NCBI GenBank assembly: GCA_039090855.1
Contig: CM077022.1
Span: 73,618,971 to 73,682,970 of the forward strand
Length of the DNA stretch: 64,000 nt
Direction: 5' to 3'
DNA from: Macrothele yani
Taxonomy: Eukaryota; Arthropoda; Arachnida; Araneae; Macrothelidae
Shown: positions 10,978-21,734 of the stretch, in pieces
Layout: each line of letters begins with the position of its first letter
Position numbering within the stretch: the first letter of the stretch is position 1
The notes under the pieces: model-generated
What the model saw: the letters and a program-made list of their open reading frames with translations, nothing else
Databases searched by the model: none
What the model was told of the DNA's origin: nothing
Made by a program: the position numbers and the translations under genes

Positions 10978-11345
10978 GAATTCGAGGTACCAACCTGGCA
11001 TTAAGTTTCGTTTTTCCCTGATCCTCGCGTAGAATTTCATACAGATAAACTTACTGATGCCCAAAAGTCTCACTGTAATTCGGCGATCTATCTTTAACTG
11101 ATTCCGCACTTCTTCGATTTTTTCAGTTGTCCGCACACTGAAGGGACGCCCAGATCTCGGATCATCGTCAAAGAATTCCCGCCCGTCACGAAACCGAGCA
11201 TATCATTCGAAAACTCTGCTGCGGGATAATGCTGTATCTCCATACGCTTCTCTTAACATTCTGTAAGTTTCTGTAGCTTCTTTACCAAGTTTCTAACAAA
11301 AACGGATGTTTACTCTCTGGTCTTCTATGGCTAAAATGAAATGTA
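10978..11345 (-). pseudogene. mariner transposase N-terminal fragment
   Basis: Minus-strand frames give a helix-turn-helix region in pieces: LGKEATETYRMLREAYGD-like text, SRVFEWYARFRDGREFFDDD and PRSGRPSVRTTEKIEEVRN. These are followed by RRITVRLLGISKFICMKF. This order matches the DNA-binding half of mariner transposases. Several single-base breaks disrupt the frame, and the catalytic half is missing or unrecognisable. No terminal repeats were matched. Confidence 0.7.
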
Positions 11346-11717
11346 AGGAGTACGCTTGCTACGGCTCCCTTAATGCCCGTCTGCCGCCTGTGAGTACCGA
11401 TATAAACTGGTTTCCAGCTGTTCGCTGATTGGCGAATGGTACGTCTGTTATGCGATCAGACCTGGAACTTATCGGATGTAGGTTGTATTTTGATGATATC
11501 AATTAAATATTTAGTCGTATTAATTGGTGCAAAAATTTCTTTTCCCCAAAGATATGAATAATGTATCGATATTGCATGGAAATTTTTGCGTACTGTTCAT
11601 ACAGCTTTAATCGATATCCCCCCACCTCCCCCAAAAATGTCTTCTTGCGCTCCCGGAAAATTTTGTATTCTCTATTTATTTATACCATGCTTTAAAAGAC
11701 GTTTTCTCATGTAAATG

Positions 11718-12232
11718 TACATGAGAAAAACGTTTTTTTAATTCAACAAACAATTTTGTCGATATACAGTCAACAAAATAATTTTGCAAATTCAACAAAA
11801 TTTATTGTTATCACGACAAAACGTTTTGTTCACTTAACAAAATGATTAGGTCGATTTTGGGGAATTTGTTTGATCCAACAAAACATATTGTTATCTTGAC
11901 AAAATGTTTTGTTGCTGCAACAAAACATATTGTTATAGCAACAAACTTATTGTGTCACGATAACAGTATGTTTTGTTGTAGCAGCAAAACATTTTGTCAT
12001 GATAACAATATGTTTTGTTAGATCAAACAAATTCCCCAAAGTCGACCTAATCATTTTGTTAAATGAACAAAACATTTTGTCGCGATAACAATAAATTTTG
12101 TTAAATCAACAATAATTTTCAACAAAATAATTTTGCAAATTCAACAAAAAAATTTGTTGACTGTATATCGACAAAGATTTTTGTTGATTCAACAAAATTT
12201 TTGTTGAATTAACAAAACGTTTTTCTCAGTGT
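11718..12232. mobile_element. Long palindromic MITE (TA-flanked hairpin)
   Basis: The two halves are near-complementary over the whole ~515 bp. The ends read TA-CATGAGAAAAACG on the left and, inverted, TA-CACTGAGAAAAACG on the right, next to TA dinucleotides. The arms consist of short AACAAAATTTTGTTG-like words that are themselves palindromic, broken by unique marks such as GTCGAT and TTTGGGGAATTTGTT, which occur once in each arm in mirrored order. There is no coding capacity. It was probably mobilised by a Tc1/mariner enzyme. Confidence 0.8.
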
Positions 12233-12319
12233 ACAGTGAATGTTACGAGGTTAAAACAGTCTGGCCATTATAACAAGCCAATATAGAAATTAGTTTACTT
12301 GCGTGCAACATCTCTAAAT

Positions 12320-12366
12320 AATCATCTCTAAATAATTTGAAGTTTACAAATTATTTAGAGATGATT
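12320..12366. repeat. Perfect 20-bp inverted repeat, 7-nt loop
   Basis: AATCATCTCTAAATAATTTG is followed after AAGTTTA by its exact reverse complement. The word ATCTCTAAATAAT is also present once more just upstream (12310), as a direct copy. Confidence 0.9.
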
Positions 12367-12424
12367 ATAAAGAGAAAAGGATTTTGTTTTTCGTGAAATA
12401 CAAAGGAAATGCTAAAGAACTTAA

Positions 12425-12632
12425 CCGCCCCGGTTGCGCAGTGGTCTTAGCTCTGGCTTGTAACCATTCGTCCGAGATGGGTCCGGTTTCGAATATCGGT
12501 GAGGCATGGATGTTGTTTTTGTCTTACCGCGCTAGCTCTTTCCCTTCCCTGGAACCAAACTAGGGACGGGCGACTGCTTATAGCTCATTGAGTTGCTCAC
12601 GGTGGGCGTTAAACCTCCAATAAAAAAAAAAG
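12425..12632 (+). mobile_element. tRNA-derived SINE, family A
   Basis: The head resembles a tRNA (CCGGTTGCGCAGTGGTCTTAG with a B-box-like GGTTTCGAAT). The body includes CTTCCCTGGAACC, AGGGACGGGCGACTGCTTAT and GAGTTGCTCACGGTGGGCGT, then AACCTCCAAT and a short A tail. It matches the copies at 16882-17107 (minus) and 48199-48430. This copy is the most diverged. Confidence 0.85.
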
Positions 12633-12639
12633 GACATAT

Positions 12640-13410
12640 GAGAAACGCATACATATAAGTCTGAAAAATAAACGAAAAAGGAATTAAAAAATCGCAACGA
12701 GAAAACATATGCCCTGCAACTAATGTAATTATTCTTCAGGAAAGAACACCACAGGAGAAATGTATTTTTCGAACTATCTGAGAAGATATTAAATTTCGCG
12801 TTAAGCGAGCACTGCACTGCGTGCATTTTCGGTGGCTTGTATTTCAAAAAGGAGTCAAAACCCAATTTTAAAACGTTTTGTTCTCGACTTTGAAGATTGG
12901 TATTTCTTCAAAATCGAGAACCAAAATTTTGACAAGATGACTGATTTTATCTGAAAACTAAGTTGATGGGGCAGTTAAAAATTTTAATAAGTATTGGTCA
13001 CTTTCGAAGTTCTCAACTCCCTTTTAAAGATAACTTTTTGTTTCGGTTAACATTCTGAAAATGGTAATTTTCTTTCCAGTAATATTTCCATACTGTCATC
13101 GAGATAATAAGAAAATCTCGACACTGTTACTTTTCTTAATCATTTTGTGAGAAAATTACATTTTGAATAATCACTTTCATTTTTACTGCTGGTTTGTTTG
13201 GAACACACCATGTAAAAACCCTTTGTATTTTCTACAACTCTGCTCACTTTAATGTATTCTATCCTTTATTCCCCCCCTTTAACGTTAAACTAAAAAAAAT
13301 GCATGAGCAGTGCACTTTTTTTCGTGAAAGAAGAGTATATCTACAACCTGCGTTGGAAACATGGATATCATCGACTATTTTTTTTTATTTATTTATTTCA
13401 ATATTTATGC
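12640..13410. other. No gene seen
   Basis: AT-rich DNA. The open frames at 12578-12865 and 13194-13442 have no recognisable motif; the first runs into the SINE tail. Confidence 0.5.
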
Positions 13411-13412
13411 TG

Positions 13413-13946
13413 TTACATTATAACATCATGAATCAGAGTTAATGAGTCAAGCACTTGTCGTGTCAACGCAGTAAGGGAAAGATGTATGTGGGGTTTTTTT
13501 TTAGTTATTGAGTAAATATATATATATATATTTTTAAATAGTGTTAAATTATTAATATCAGTTGACTCCACATGCAACCTATTCCAGTACTCAGGACCAA
13601 TGTAGTTAATACCTTGCTTTGACATGTGTGCCTTTGGTAAAATAGGTCGCAATAATGTCATTTTCTTTGTTTTATAATTATGAGTAATGAAGTTTAAATC
13701 TATTACATCGGAAGACAAATTATTTTTTATCCTTTTAAACATTAATTTACCAATGTTAAAATGAAATAGTTGTTTAATCGATAGAATTCCATACCTATTT
13801 GGGTCAATATGGTTATGATGATAGTGGAATAATTGTAAGTTGTTAGGAGTAGAGGGAGAGATCTTTAAATCCAATAATTTATTCTGTATAATTTGCAACC
13901 CATTTATATTAGTTATATTAAAATAACTAATATAAATAGCTTGCAA
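13413..13946 (-). pseudogene. Non-LTR retrotransposon polymerase, C-terminal tail
   Basis: The minus-strand frame of 177 residues contains GILSIKQLFHFNIGKLMFKR, THNYKTKKMTLLRP and INYIGPEYWNRL, followed by a leucine-rich end. This order (two short helices, a T-rich segment, then SI.Y.GP..WN.LP) is the usual C-terminal tail of LINE reverse transcriptases such as CR1/L2/jockey types; I cannot assign the clade. The catalytic domain is absent, as expected for a 5'-truncated LINE copy. A TA-dinucleotide run adds the YIYIYI stretch near the end. Confidence 0.65.
13903..13938. repeat. Short palindrome
   Basis: ATTTATATTAGTTAT and ATAACTAATATAAAT face each other with almost no loop, at the upstream edge of the LINE fragment. 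Confidence 0.8.
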
Positions 13947-13951
13947 ATATA

Positions 13952-14165
13952 AAAAATAAATATTTTATCTTATTAAGGGGTATCCAGATGTTAATGTTGC
14001 ACTGGCCTATCATTAAGATAAAATATTTATTCAATTAAGTAAATAAAATAAATTCCTGGTGGCAGGAAAATGTAAAAAGGCTCCGTGTGGGATGATGCAG
14101 CTTTTACCATGGTCTACTATGAGGATGTACTCTGGCCTACCATTAATATCTGGACACCCCTCAAC
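13952..14165. mobile_element. Small MITE-like elements with two inverted-repeat pairs
   Basis: One pair is AATAAATATTTTATCTTA (from 13953) and its complement near 14015-14032. A second pair is AGGGGTATCCAGATGTTAAT (from 13977) against ATTAATATCTGGACACCCCT near 14142-14161, following a TA dinucleotide. The second pair looks like the terminal repeats of a ~190-bp mariner-type MITE. No coding potential. Confidence 0.5.
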
Positions 14166-15113
14166 TGATACTGAATTCGGTACTACGTAAGCACAATGTG
14201 GCAAAACCAAATATACAGTATTTGGTTCGTTCAAATGAAAGTGGCAATGAACATTGCAACTTACGTGGATAAGCTAAAACTGGATATTATCGCCATGAGC
14301 ATTTAGGCAAGCATCCCATCTTGACACTAGTGAACGGATGTCGTGATCGGAGAATGAAGACGGCTGCTGGGTGAACCAATCCATCGTGTTAAAAATTTTG
14401 TGGTAGGTTGCACCAAAAAGTGGTGCTACACCAGCTGCTCCACTTTCTGAGAAAAGATACACCATAGTGTTTTGCGAACAAAACTGAACAACGTGGTTCA
14501 ACTTTTCACAACGTTATGGCACAAGGTTGCATCATGTTGTTGGGTTTATTTTACACTACAGAACAGTGGAGGCTTTTCAGGTGAAGTAGGTGAAGTGCCT
14601 CTTCACCTATTTTATTTGAAATAAGATTTTATTTAATAGTTTCGTATAATATATTATTTTTTTGCCTTTATTGAGTGCCAAAATACCCAAAATTTTGATT
14701 AGATATCACTTCACTGCGCGTTCAATACGGAAAACAAGTCCTTATACGCAAAACAGTTCAAGTGAAGAGCTGAAATGAGAATGCTTGGAAGTCTGCAGTT
14801 TTCGTCCGAGTTGCCATGGTAACTGTGACGTCACCCTCCCGTATCTGCCGGGCAAGTGAAATGTTTTATCATGAGACTTCAAGGCTCTGCACCTGGAGTC
14901 GTGACCTTACGAAGAGATCGCAGTGGAACGGAACGGATTGCCAAGGGTTCTTTGCAATCCACTAGGGATTTTTTCTTTGCGGTGTTTTGTTTTGGTACAT
15001 ACTTTCTGAAAGAGATATGTTTTTTCGTGTTTTGTGATTGTTTGTTAAAAACTTCATTAGTTACTTTAGTTTCGTGTACAGTTTAACTGATAGTGATAGT
15101 TTTAGTTTTCAGT

Positions 15114-17570
15114 ATGTATCCTGTAAACAACATTGTCTGTAATTTATTGCAAACTCCGTTCAATCGGTGGAAAGTTGAAAATAAAAGAGACATTTTACTT
15201 CAAGGACGACCGACGGATTCACTGACAATTGTCGCCAAGAAAGAAATCAAGAAGAGCAGTAAATCTTACAATATCAATTTTAAAAATTGTTGGTTTACTG
15301 AATATAAATGGCTTTGTAGCCCTTCTGTGTTACAAAAATTATTTTGTTGGCCCTGCTTATATTTTAGTAATAAAATTCGGCGTGGAATAAAGACAATTTT
15401 CAGATTTCTTAAATATAAAACGGCCACTTTACAAACGTGGTGATTCTAGCGAACACCTGAAATGCGAATTAATGCTAAATAATTTTGAAAAGAATCAGAA
15501 CACCATTGCCGATGCCCTGAGGGTGAATGCTAGGCTTTTGAAAATGCATTTCAACGAAAGCGTTCGTTTAAATAGACTTTTCCTGCAGACAATGATTGAT
15601 GCAGTACTGTATTTGAGTAAACAAGAACTAGCATTCCGTGACCATGACGAAGGCATTGACTCGATAAATCGTAGAAATTCAAGGAATTGCTTTCACTGCT
15701 GATATCAAGAAGTCCTTTAAAATTCAAAATCAATACGAAACGATAAAAAATGTCTTCACAGGTGACACAAAAACTATTCAAAACGAATTAATTGAATGTA
15801 TTTCTGAATATATAAGCGATCACGTCAAAAATGAAACAAATGAAGTTCAATGCTTTTATATTCAAGTAGATGGGAAGACATAACCAGACTTCCGAGTGCT
15901 CTTTAATAATAAGATCTGTTGATTCGGAAGGTGTACTGGTTGAGCGATTTTTGGGTCTCCATGGTGTGAGTGAAGATAGAACGTCAGAAGCTTTATACAA
16001 AATGCTGGACAAAATTTTGGAACAGTTTGATTATTATCAACACAAGTCAATAGGACAATGTTACGATGGGGCAAGCGTAATGTCTGGACACTTGACTGGA
16101 CTCCAGAAAAAATTAAGCATAAAGCTTCTCAATCTGTTTTTGTTATTGCTTAGTACATCGTTTGAACCTTGTATTACAGCAGAGTTTTTCTAAAATTTCT
16201 AAGTGTCGAATATTTTTTGCAAGCCTCAGAGTAATTCCTTTGTTTTTTTCACCACTCAGCGAAGCGATCGCTTCCCTGAGTGGTGAAAAAACAATACACT
16301 CACATCAACAACCGCAAGAGGCATGCCAACCATAACAGAAACTCGATGGTCCTCCACTTCGAAGTTAGTAAGTGTAATAGTTGAAGATTGGGATAAATTG
16401 AAGGAAGTATTCGAATTTCTCACAAATAGTGACCAATCAGACAAAAAATCAATTCAACTTGCCGAAGGGGTTTTAAATGATGTGAACACTTTTGAATTTA
16501 CATTTTTGGGATCAGTATTTAATGAAATATTTGGTTCACCAATCTATTATTCGAAATTTTGCAGAAAAAATCCCTAGACATATACTGTGTTACTCAAATT
16601 AAAAAGAACTTATGAAATTTTGAGCCATAAAAGGAAGGATGAGGTATTTGAAACACTGTTTGGAAAAGCTAACAAAATCACAGAAATAAGCAAATCTAAA
16701 CGGGAAACGGCATGCTTTTACACAAGAAACAGTTTTAAAAAATTATAAACAATTGTATTTTGAAATTTTGTACCACATTCTTATGGAAATGGATATAATA
16801 TTTCAAGACAGTGAGAAACTTAAACTTCAATTTCCCTGTCTTGCTGACACAACCAAATTCGACCAATTTAATTCGTGCTTTTTTTTTTTTTTTTTTTTGA
16901 TTGGAGGTTTAACGACCACCGTGAGCAACTCAATGGGCTATAAGCAGTCGCCCGTCCCTAATTTAGGGTCACTGGTTCCAGGGAAGGGAGAGAGCCAGTG
17001 CCGTAAGACAAACACAACATCCATGCCTGACCGGGATTCGAACCCGGACCCCTTACGGACGAATGACCATAGGCCAGCGCCTTAGACCACTGCGCCACAG
17101 GGGCGGCCGTGCTTTCCCTCTCACGCTTTTGAAAATCTACAACATTTTTACGGAAAAATATTTACTAAACACCAGAGCCTTAAAAATGAACCAAGTCTTG
17201 TATATGCTGATGAAAAATTAAGGAATATATCGACTCATGATTTTTTTCGAGTGCTTCATGGAGATAAAGGCATTTTTACAGAAGCTTATAAATTGGTTTC
17301 CCGGATTTTAACAATTGCATCTGCAAGTGTTTCAGTGGAAAGAAGTTTTTCTTGCCTTAAAAGAATACAAACTTACTCAAGAAACACTATTTCTCCAGAT
17401 AAACTTGCTTCTTTGGCAAATATTTCTATTCAGAAAGACATTTTCTTGATGTCACGAAGAAACAGCCATTTTATGACGACATAATCGACAAATTTCCAGC
17501 TTTAAAGGGAAGAAGAATTGATTTAATATATAAAAAAATAAGGAAGTTCTCATTAACTGATTTTCATTGA
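15114..17570 (+). pseudogene. hAT transposase, ZMYM1-like, degenerate
   Basis: Reading begins at MYPVNNIVCNLLQTPFNRWK. A zinc-finger-like region follows (CWFTEYKWLCS, LFCWPCLYFSNK), then LRVNARLLKMHFNESVRL. A catalytic-core segment reads GLHGVSEDRTSEALYKML and CYDGASVMSGHLTGLQKK. TRWSSTSKL comes next, and the C-terminal dimerisation region reads ILTIASASVSVERSFSCLKR with a tail FPALKGRRIDLIYKK. The order fits hAT transposases of the TTF-type/ZMYM1-like group. At least five frame breaks and one SINE insertion (16882-17107) interrupt it. Confidence 0.85.
16882..17107 (-). mobile_element. tRNA-derived SINE, family A, inside the hAT transposase
   Basis: It reads on the minus strand: tRNA-like head with GTGGCGCAGTGGTCTAAGG and B-box GGTTCGAATCCCGG, a body with CTTCCCTGGAACC and GTTGCTCACGGTGGTCG, and an A tail seen here as poly-T (16879-16898). 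The 8-bp repeats CGTGCTTT (16874-16881, 17108-17115) are its target duplication, part of the poly-T overlapping the left copy. The coding text resumes in frame after it (FDQFNSCF then CFPSHAFENLQHFYG). Confidence 0.9.
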
Positions 17571-18377
17571 AGACAGTAGATATCATTTCATATTGCTCTT
17601 GTAGCTCTTCACCTATTTTTCCTACCACGAGCCGCCACTGCTACAGAATGGTGTATTTTTCTAAGAAAATTGTGCAGCTGGTCAGCACCACAAATCTACC
17701 ACAAAATTCTTAACAGTGCATGACTATCTGTCTGACCTCGCCGTTGTTTGTAAAGAAAATGTGGTAGTCGCAAGGCGACATATCCGGACTCTAGAGAGGA
17801 TGCGGCGGATTATCCCATCGCAGTTTGGCAAGTTTAGCGTGTGTAACGCTGGAGGTATGCGGCGTTGCGTTATCATGCAAGAGAACCACACCTTGTGTTG
17901 ACTTTTCAGGCCGTTTTGACTTGATCGCCTGCCTCAGGTTTCGAGCGTTGCGCAGTATCGTTCCTTATTCACTGTTGCACCGTGGGATAGCCAGTCCAGC
18001 AGTACTGGACCACGGTGATAAAAAAATACAGTGAGCGTCACTTTACCGGCGCTTATGGTGCTGCGTGATTTGCGATGAGAGGGCGATGATAGGTGCTTCC
18101 ACTGCAAGCTCTTCCTACGGGTGGTTGGTTCAAAGTGATGACATCATGTTTCATCACCTGCAACAATTCTGCCAAGGAACTTTTCACCCTCCTTCTCGTA
18201 CCGCAGCAAGTTCTCCAAGGACAGGCCCATTTGTTCAGCTTCGTGTTCTGTTGACAACAATTTGAACCCACACCGCGCTCACCTTGCTGTATGCTAAGTG
18301 TTTAGCGACTATTGTGTTCACAGTTCCTGTGTTTAGTTCCAAGCAGCACACAGCTGTTACACGGTTATTCTCCTTAA

Positions 18378-18408
18378 CTAGCTCATAGCCCGTGCATGCC
18401 ATGCACGG
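18378..18408 (-). mobile_element. Helitron-like 3' terminus
   Basis: On the minus strand a perfect hairpin CCGTGCATGGCATGCACGG is followed by GCTATGAG and CTAG, then T. Helitrons end with a short hairpin about ten bases before CTRR and insert next to T. The body and 5' end could not be delimited, so this may be a solitary end. Confidence 0.5.
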
Positions 18409-18732
18409 ATGAAAAAGCTGTGACTGAAATGTTTATAACACGAATCGTAAAATGCATATACATAACTATAATAAACGGTTGAATTATTAAAGGGCAGTCT
18501 ATAAGATAAATGTTCAGTGAGCCACAACTATGTTTAACCACTTGAGCTTCATGCTGTTTCGGATATGCTTCCACCCTTGGCGCGGTAGCCGGTGATTATT
18601 CCTTTTTGTGTGTGTGTGTGTGCTTACGTTACACCCTACGGCTCATCTGTCCTGGCCGGCCTCTAATATCTCTGTGTGATCGACCTTGTCACGTGCCCTT
18701 TGTGATGCGTCTGGGCGGGTACACTGTTATTC

Positions 18733-18766
18733 CAGGGGTGGTCATATTATTTTGATACGACCGTGT
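18733..18766. repeat. Orphan Tc1-type terminal repeat
   Basis: GGTGGTCATATTATTTTGA followed by ACGACCGTGTA resembles the right end of the Tc1 element at 28309-28336. No partner end was found. Confidence 0.45.
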
Positions 18767-18789
18767 ATGTATTAGTTTTTTTAACTGTG

Positions 18790-19154
18790 AACAACGCGCG
18801 ACACTCTCCGCTCCCCTCTGGCATCAATGAGCTGCGGACGACACACAGCTAGACGACGGTTCGTCGTTTGGCCATCTGTGCACCACTTTTAATACGTACT
18901 CACTACAGTGGCACGTGAAAAACCCACAAGCCGCGCCGTTTCGTAGATCGTAGTTCCGATCACAATTTGTCCTTTATCAAACTCCAATAAATCGGCAGCT
19001 TTTTCCATTGTGACTCCGTACACTACTAACCGAAAGCCGGTTTTTGAGTTGTATATATACTGGTCTGTGAACTCCACCTGCGCCTCCGTTCCGCTTCCAG
19101 GCAAGCTCATTTCTCGAGGGTGGGGGTAGTCATAATGTAATGGCTCATCGGTAT
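18790..19154 (-). pseudogene. Tc1-like transposase N-terminal fragment with its terminal repeat
   Basis: The minus strand begins in a terminal repeat CGATGAGCCATTACATTATG (near 19135-19154), nearly identical to that of the element at 35880-37682. After an upstream region comes [38 protein letters not shown], then frameshifted text matching the same relative. Homology stops near 18790, so only the helix-turn-helix part survives. Confidence 0.75.
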
Positions 19155-19433
19155 ATACTGTATATATATTTAGAAGATAGGAAGAGAGATGAGGGTGCGC
19201 AATATTTTGTGGTTTGCTTCGAGCGCAGAAATATTTAGTTACGCCTCTGATAAATACAACAATAATAATGATAATGGTAACATCAATTATAACATTGGAC
19301 AACATTTTTTTACAAAAGTGTTGCCCCGAAGATTGAATTAATAATTTCCTATAGATTTTGAGGTGCTGAACACGAATATGACAATGAAAATGGAAAATTG
19401 GCTACCGTTTGTGAGAGATCCGCAATATTTTCT

Positions 19434-20131
19434 TATACGTACTTACGACATGTACATGTACCATATACACCGGTACATGGTGTATGTCCGCTTCTACGTC
19501 CGACGTCGCTTGTATAGCTGCTCAGGATCATCTTTATAGCGAGCGTCTCACAGCAGTCAGCCAACATAGAAGTGGACCGCTTTCCCTGGTATCTTTTCTC
19601 CATCGTTACAATTTCCTGATGGAAACGTTTGCTGTGCTTATCACTAACCATGCTACAGTTGTCGGGGATGAAATCCAAGTGGAAATGGAACAAGGGTATC
19701 TTTACGGACATATTGCAGCCAAGTTTGTGATACGGAGACAACACGTCCTCAACCAGTCCCTTGTAGTTTTCTGCCCTGACATTTCCGAGGAAGTTAGTTG
19801 ACACCAGACGAGACGCTTCCCAAGCCTTTTTCTCATCACCCTGTAGCAGGTTGAACATCTCTTTAATGAAGAGCTTTCGGATCTAAGGACCCACAAAAAC
19901 TCCCTCTTTAATATTCACAATTCGCTGAGTTGAGGGAATTTTTCAGTCAGGTACTTGAAGGCTGATCCAGTCCGGTCGATGGCTTGTACGAAGTTTTATT
20001 ACCAGACCGAGTTTGATATTCAGGAGCGTTTCTGCCAGTGCTAGGGGTTGCACAGTCTTCTCTCCGACCTTCAGAAATTTCCTCGCAGGCCAATCTCTTC
20101 ATATAGTGCAAATACCTTGCTGGGATGTCCC

Positions 20132-20179
<48 letters not shown>

Positions 20180-20892
20180 CAGTACTTTGTATATCACAGC
20201 TGCAGACCCACCAACACAGACACTGTATTCAAGTCACCACAGAGATGTCAAAACGAAGTCACTCGGACATTTTCCTTGAGAAGATTGTATTGTAGAAGTC
20301 TTGATTTCAACACCGCTTTGGCCTTGAACAGCTCCGGATCGCGAATAAGATCGTTCAGTTCTTCTTCTTGTGTGAGAATGTGTAGCGCAGATGACGCACC
20401 GTGGCCTACATATGGATCACCATTAGACGCCGAACGCTCAGTAGAACCCGACATCAGTTCGCCTCCGTCCTTATGTCCTCTGATTGATGGAAAATTCTTT
20501 CGGAGGTTCGAGAACGAGAAGTCCTTCGTCGCGCAGAACTGGTCCGATAGCAGATGGTATACTAGGGAACGCTATTGCCCACTTCTCTTTCCTCGTAATG
20601 CCTACCGAAACAGGTGGAACCATGTACAAGTACCAGTCATTTGCATGATTGCTTGGCTCTCTCCAAACCATAGAAACTTTACCGCCTTTCAGCCACTTCG
20701 GAAGATTTCTAGCACACGTACCGCAGCATACGTGTGTGGCCCATGCCTTTCCTGGTCCCCAATCTTGCATCCGGAGTGAGGGTGATACGTATTTTTCACT
20801 ATCGTAGTGATGGCCTTATTCTGTCTTGCAAACGTCACTTCCCTGAAAATATAACAAAAGTTATTTGGACTATCAACACATTTACGAGGCAT
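19434..20892 (-). pseudogene. Relic of a multi-copy uncharacterised arthropod protein family
   Basis: The minus strand starts MPRKCVDSPNNFCYIFREVT and continues with FARQNKAITTIVKNTYHPH, IGDQERHGPH, a cysteine-rich part CCGTCARNLPKWL, VSMVWREPSNHANDWY, IPSAIGPV and, further on, FNLLQGDEKKAWEASRLVST, FLGNVRAENYKGLVEDVLSP, HKLGCNMSVKI, FIPDNCSMV and RFHQEIVTMEKRYQGK. I recognise this order from abundant uncharacterised proteins predicted in arthropod genomes, probably transposon-derived; no function is established. The middle is deleted. A CA microsatellite (20136-20175) has expanded inside it, and there are several frameshifts. The start codon is at 20890-20892. Confidence 0.65.
20136..20175. 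repeat. (CA)n microsatellite
   Basis: About twenty CA repeats, inside the pseudogene, where they translate on the minus strand as CVCVCV in place of a cysteine-containing segment. Confidence 0.95.
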
Positions 20893-21034
20893 CACTACTG
20901 CTGGATTTACACTACAGGGATCACTTGTGTATATGACGTAGAGTAAATGGGAGTGTAGCCCAGGAAGTCGTACAAACACTTACTCACCCTACGAGATTTC
21001 AGTTTACACTAATGATGGCATTATCTTACGTCAG

Positions 21035-21326
21035 GAGGCCGCGGGTGGCCTAGTGGGCAACGTTCGTGACTGTCGCGGAAAGGACCTCAGATTCGATCCC
21101 AGCAGGTACGAACGCTCGATCCACTAAATATCCGCCGTGCGTCGGATGGGCACGTTAAGCCGTCGGACCCCGAGTTCTGGCCCCCGGTAGTAAATAAGGA
21201 CGTCTTCTACCTCGCTTCCGTATCACTTTCCCTTGCCCAAATCTCCTCGCTTCCTATTTCTAAGGGTTGTTTAAGACCTGGGGTCAGACACTCCCTTCCT
21301 AAAATCCTCTACATATGATCATGATC
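21035..21326 (+). mobile_element. tRNA-derived SINE, family B, copy 1
   Basis: Flanked by 12-bp direct repeats ATCTTACGTCAG (21023-21034, 21327-21338). The head GGCCGCGGGTGGCCTAGTGG has an A-box, and AGATTCGATCCC is the B-box. The body carries TATCCGCCGTGCGTCGGAT, GGCACGTTAAGCCGTCGGA and a pyrimidine-rich end GACACTCCCTTCCTAAAATC. The 3' tail is made of TGATC words rather than poly-A. Other copies: 26601, 26926, 41187. Confidence 0.9.
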
Positions 21327-21734
21327 ATCTTACGTCAGCGATGTCATGACTCAACTGCATTGCATCATAAAATGATGCAATAGCTCCTGGGGATGGTATG
21401 TATGATGGGCTGATGCAACATGACGCAATATGTTGCGGACTGAGTCTCTCTTAAACAAGAGCCAATAGACAGATTTTATCATCATTTTCGTGTTTAGCAC
21501 ATTGAAATTAGTAAAGTTTCGCAATTTTCATTTCAGAGGCAAATTGTGTGTTGTCCAGTGTGATGAAAAGAAGTTTAGTAGTGACCAGGTCATTTCAAGA
21601 AGTATATTTTTAAATAGGTCCCCGGGACCTTAAGGTCCATGCTGTAATCAGGCTCTGTTCACATGCATATAGCCAACAAGCCATTTTTCTTTAACAAGGT
21701 GCGAACAGTTCTAACCTCTTTGTAGTACTAAAGG

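Larger units (their letters stand above)
14564..17640 (+). mobile_element. hAT transposon with 8-bp target duplication
   Basis: Perfect 8-bp repeats CTACAGAA flank it (14556-14563 and 17641-17648). The target copy in the intact MITE at 49971 has the single word CACTACAGAATGA, proving the duplication. The ends read CAGTGGAGGCTTTTC and, inverted from the right, CAGTGGCGGCTCGTGG. A further inverted word AGGTGAAG/CTTCACCT lies inside both ends. The element carries a decayed transposase on the plus strand. Confidence 0.9.
14385..17718. mobile_element. ~250-bp mariner-type MITE interrupted by a hAT element
   Basis: The left part (14385-14563) starts GTGTTAAAAATTTTGTGGTA and the right part (17649-17718) ends in CTACCACAAAATTCTTAACAGTG, which is inverted to it. 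An uninterrupted 245-bp copy at 49971-50215 has the same order of words (GGTTGCACC, AAGTGGTG, ACACCAGCTGC, GGGTTT, CACTACAGAA) and confirms the boundaries. Both copies landed in Tc1/mariner transposase genes. Confidence 0.85.
14274..18300 (-). pseudogene. mariner transposase split by a nested MITE and hAT element
   Basis: On the minus strand, the right part (18300-17719) shows WACPWRTCC-like frameshifted text, VAGDETWCHHFEP, then GVVLLHDNATPHTS and KLRWDNPPHPL. The first and second catalytic aspartates are visible. The left part (14384-14274) finishes with FTQQPSSFSDHDIRSLVSRW, DACLNAHGDNIQF and a stop, the standard mariner C-terminus. Between them is a 3.3-kb insertion. Joined across the insertion, the two parts make one mariner gene. 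Several frameshifts and stops show it is long dead. Confidence 0.8.

Noticed and set aside
13413..13946. Host protein of 177 residues
   Set aside because: The C-terminal LINE polymerase pattern and the TA-repeat-derived YIYIYI indicate a truncated retrotransposon.
20013..20779. Plus-strand frames of 88 and 243 residues
   Set aside because: They pass through the CA microsatellite (THTHTH) and are antisense to the recognisable minus-strand pseudogene.
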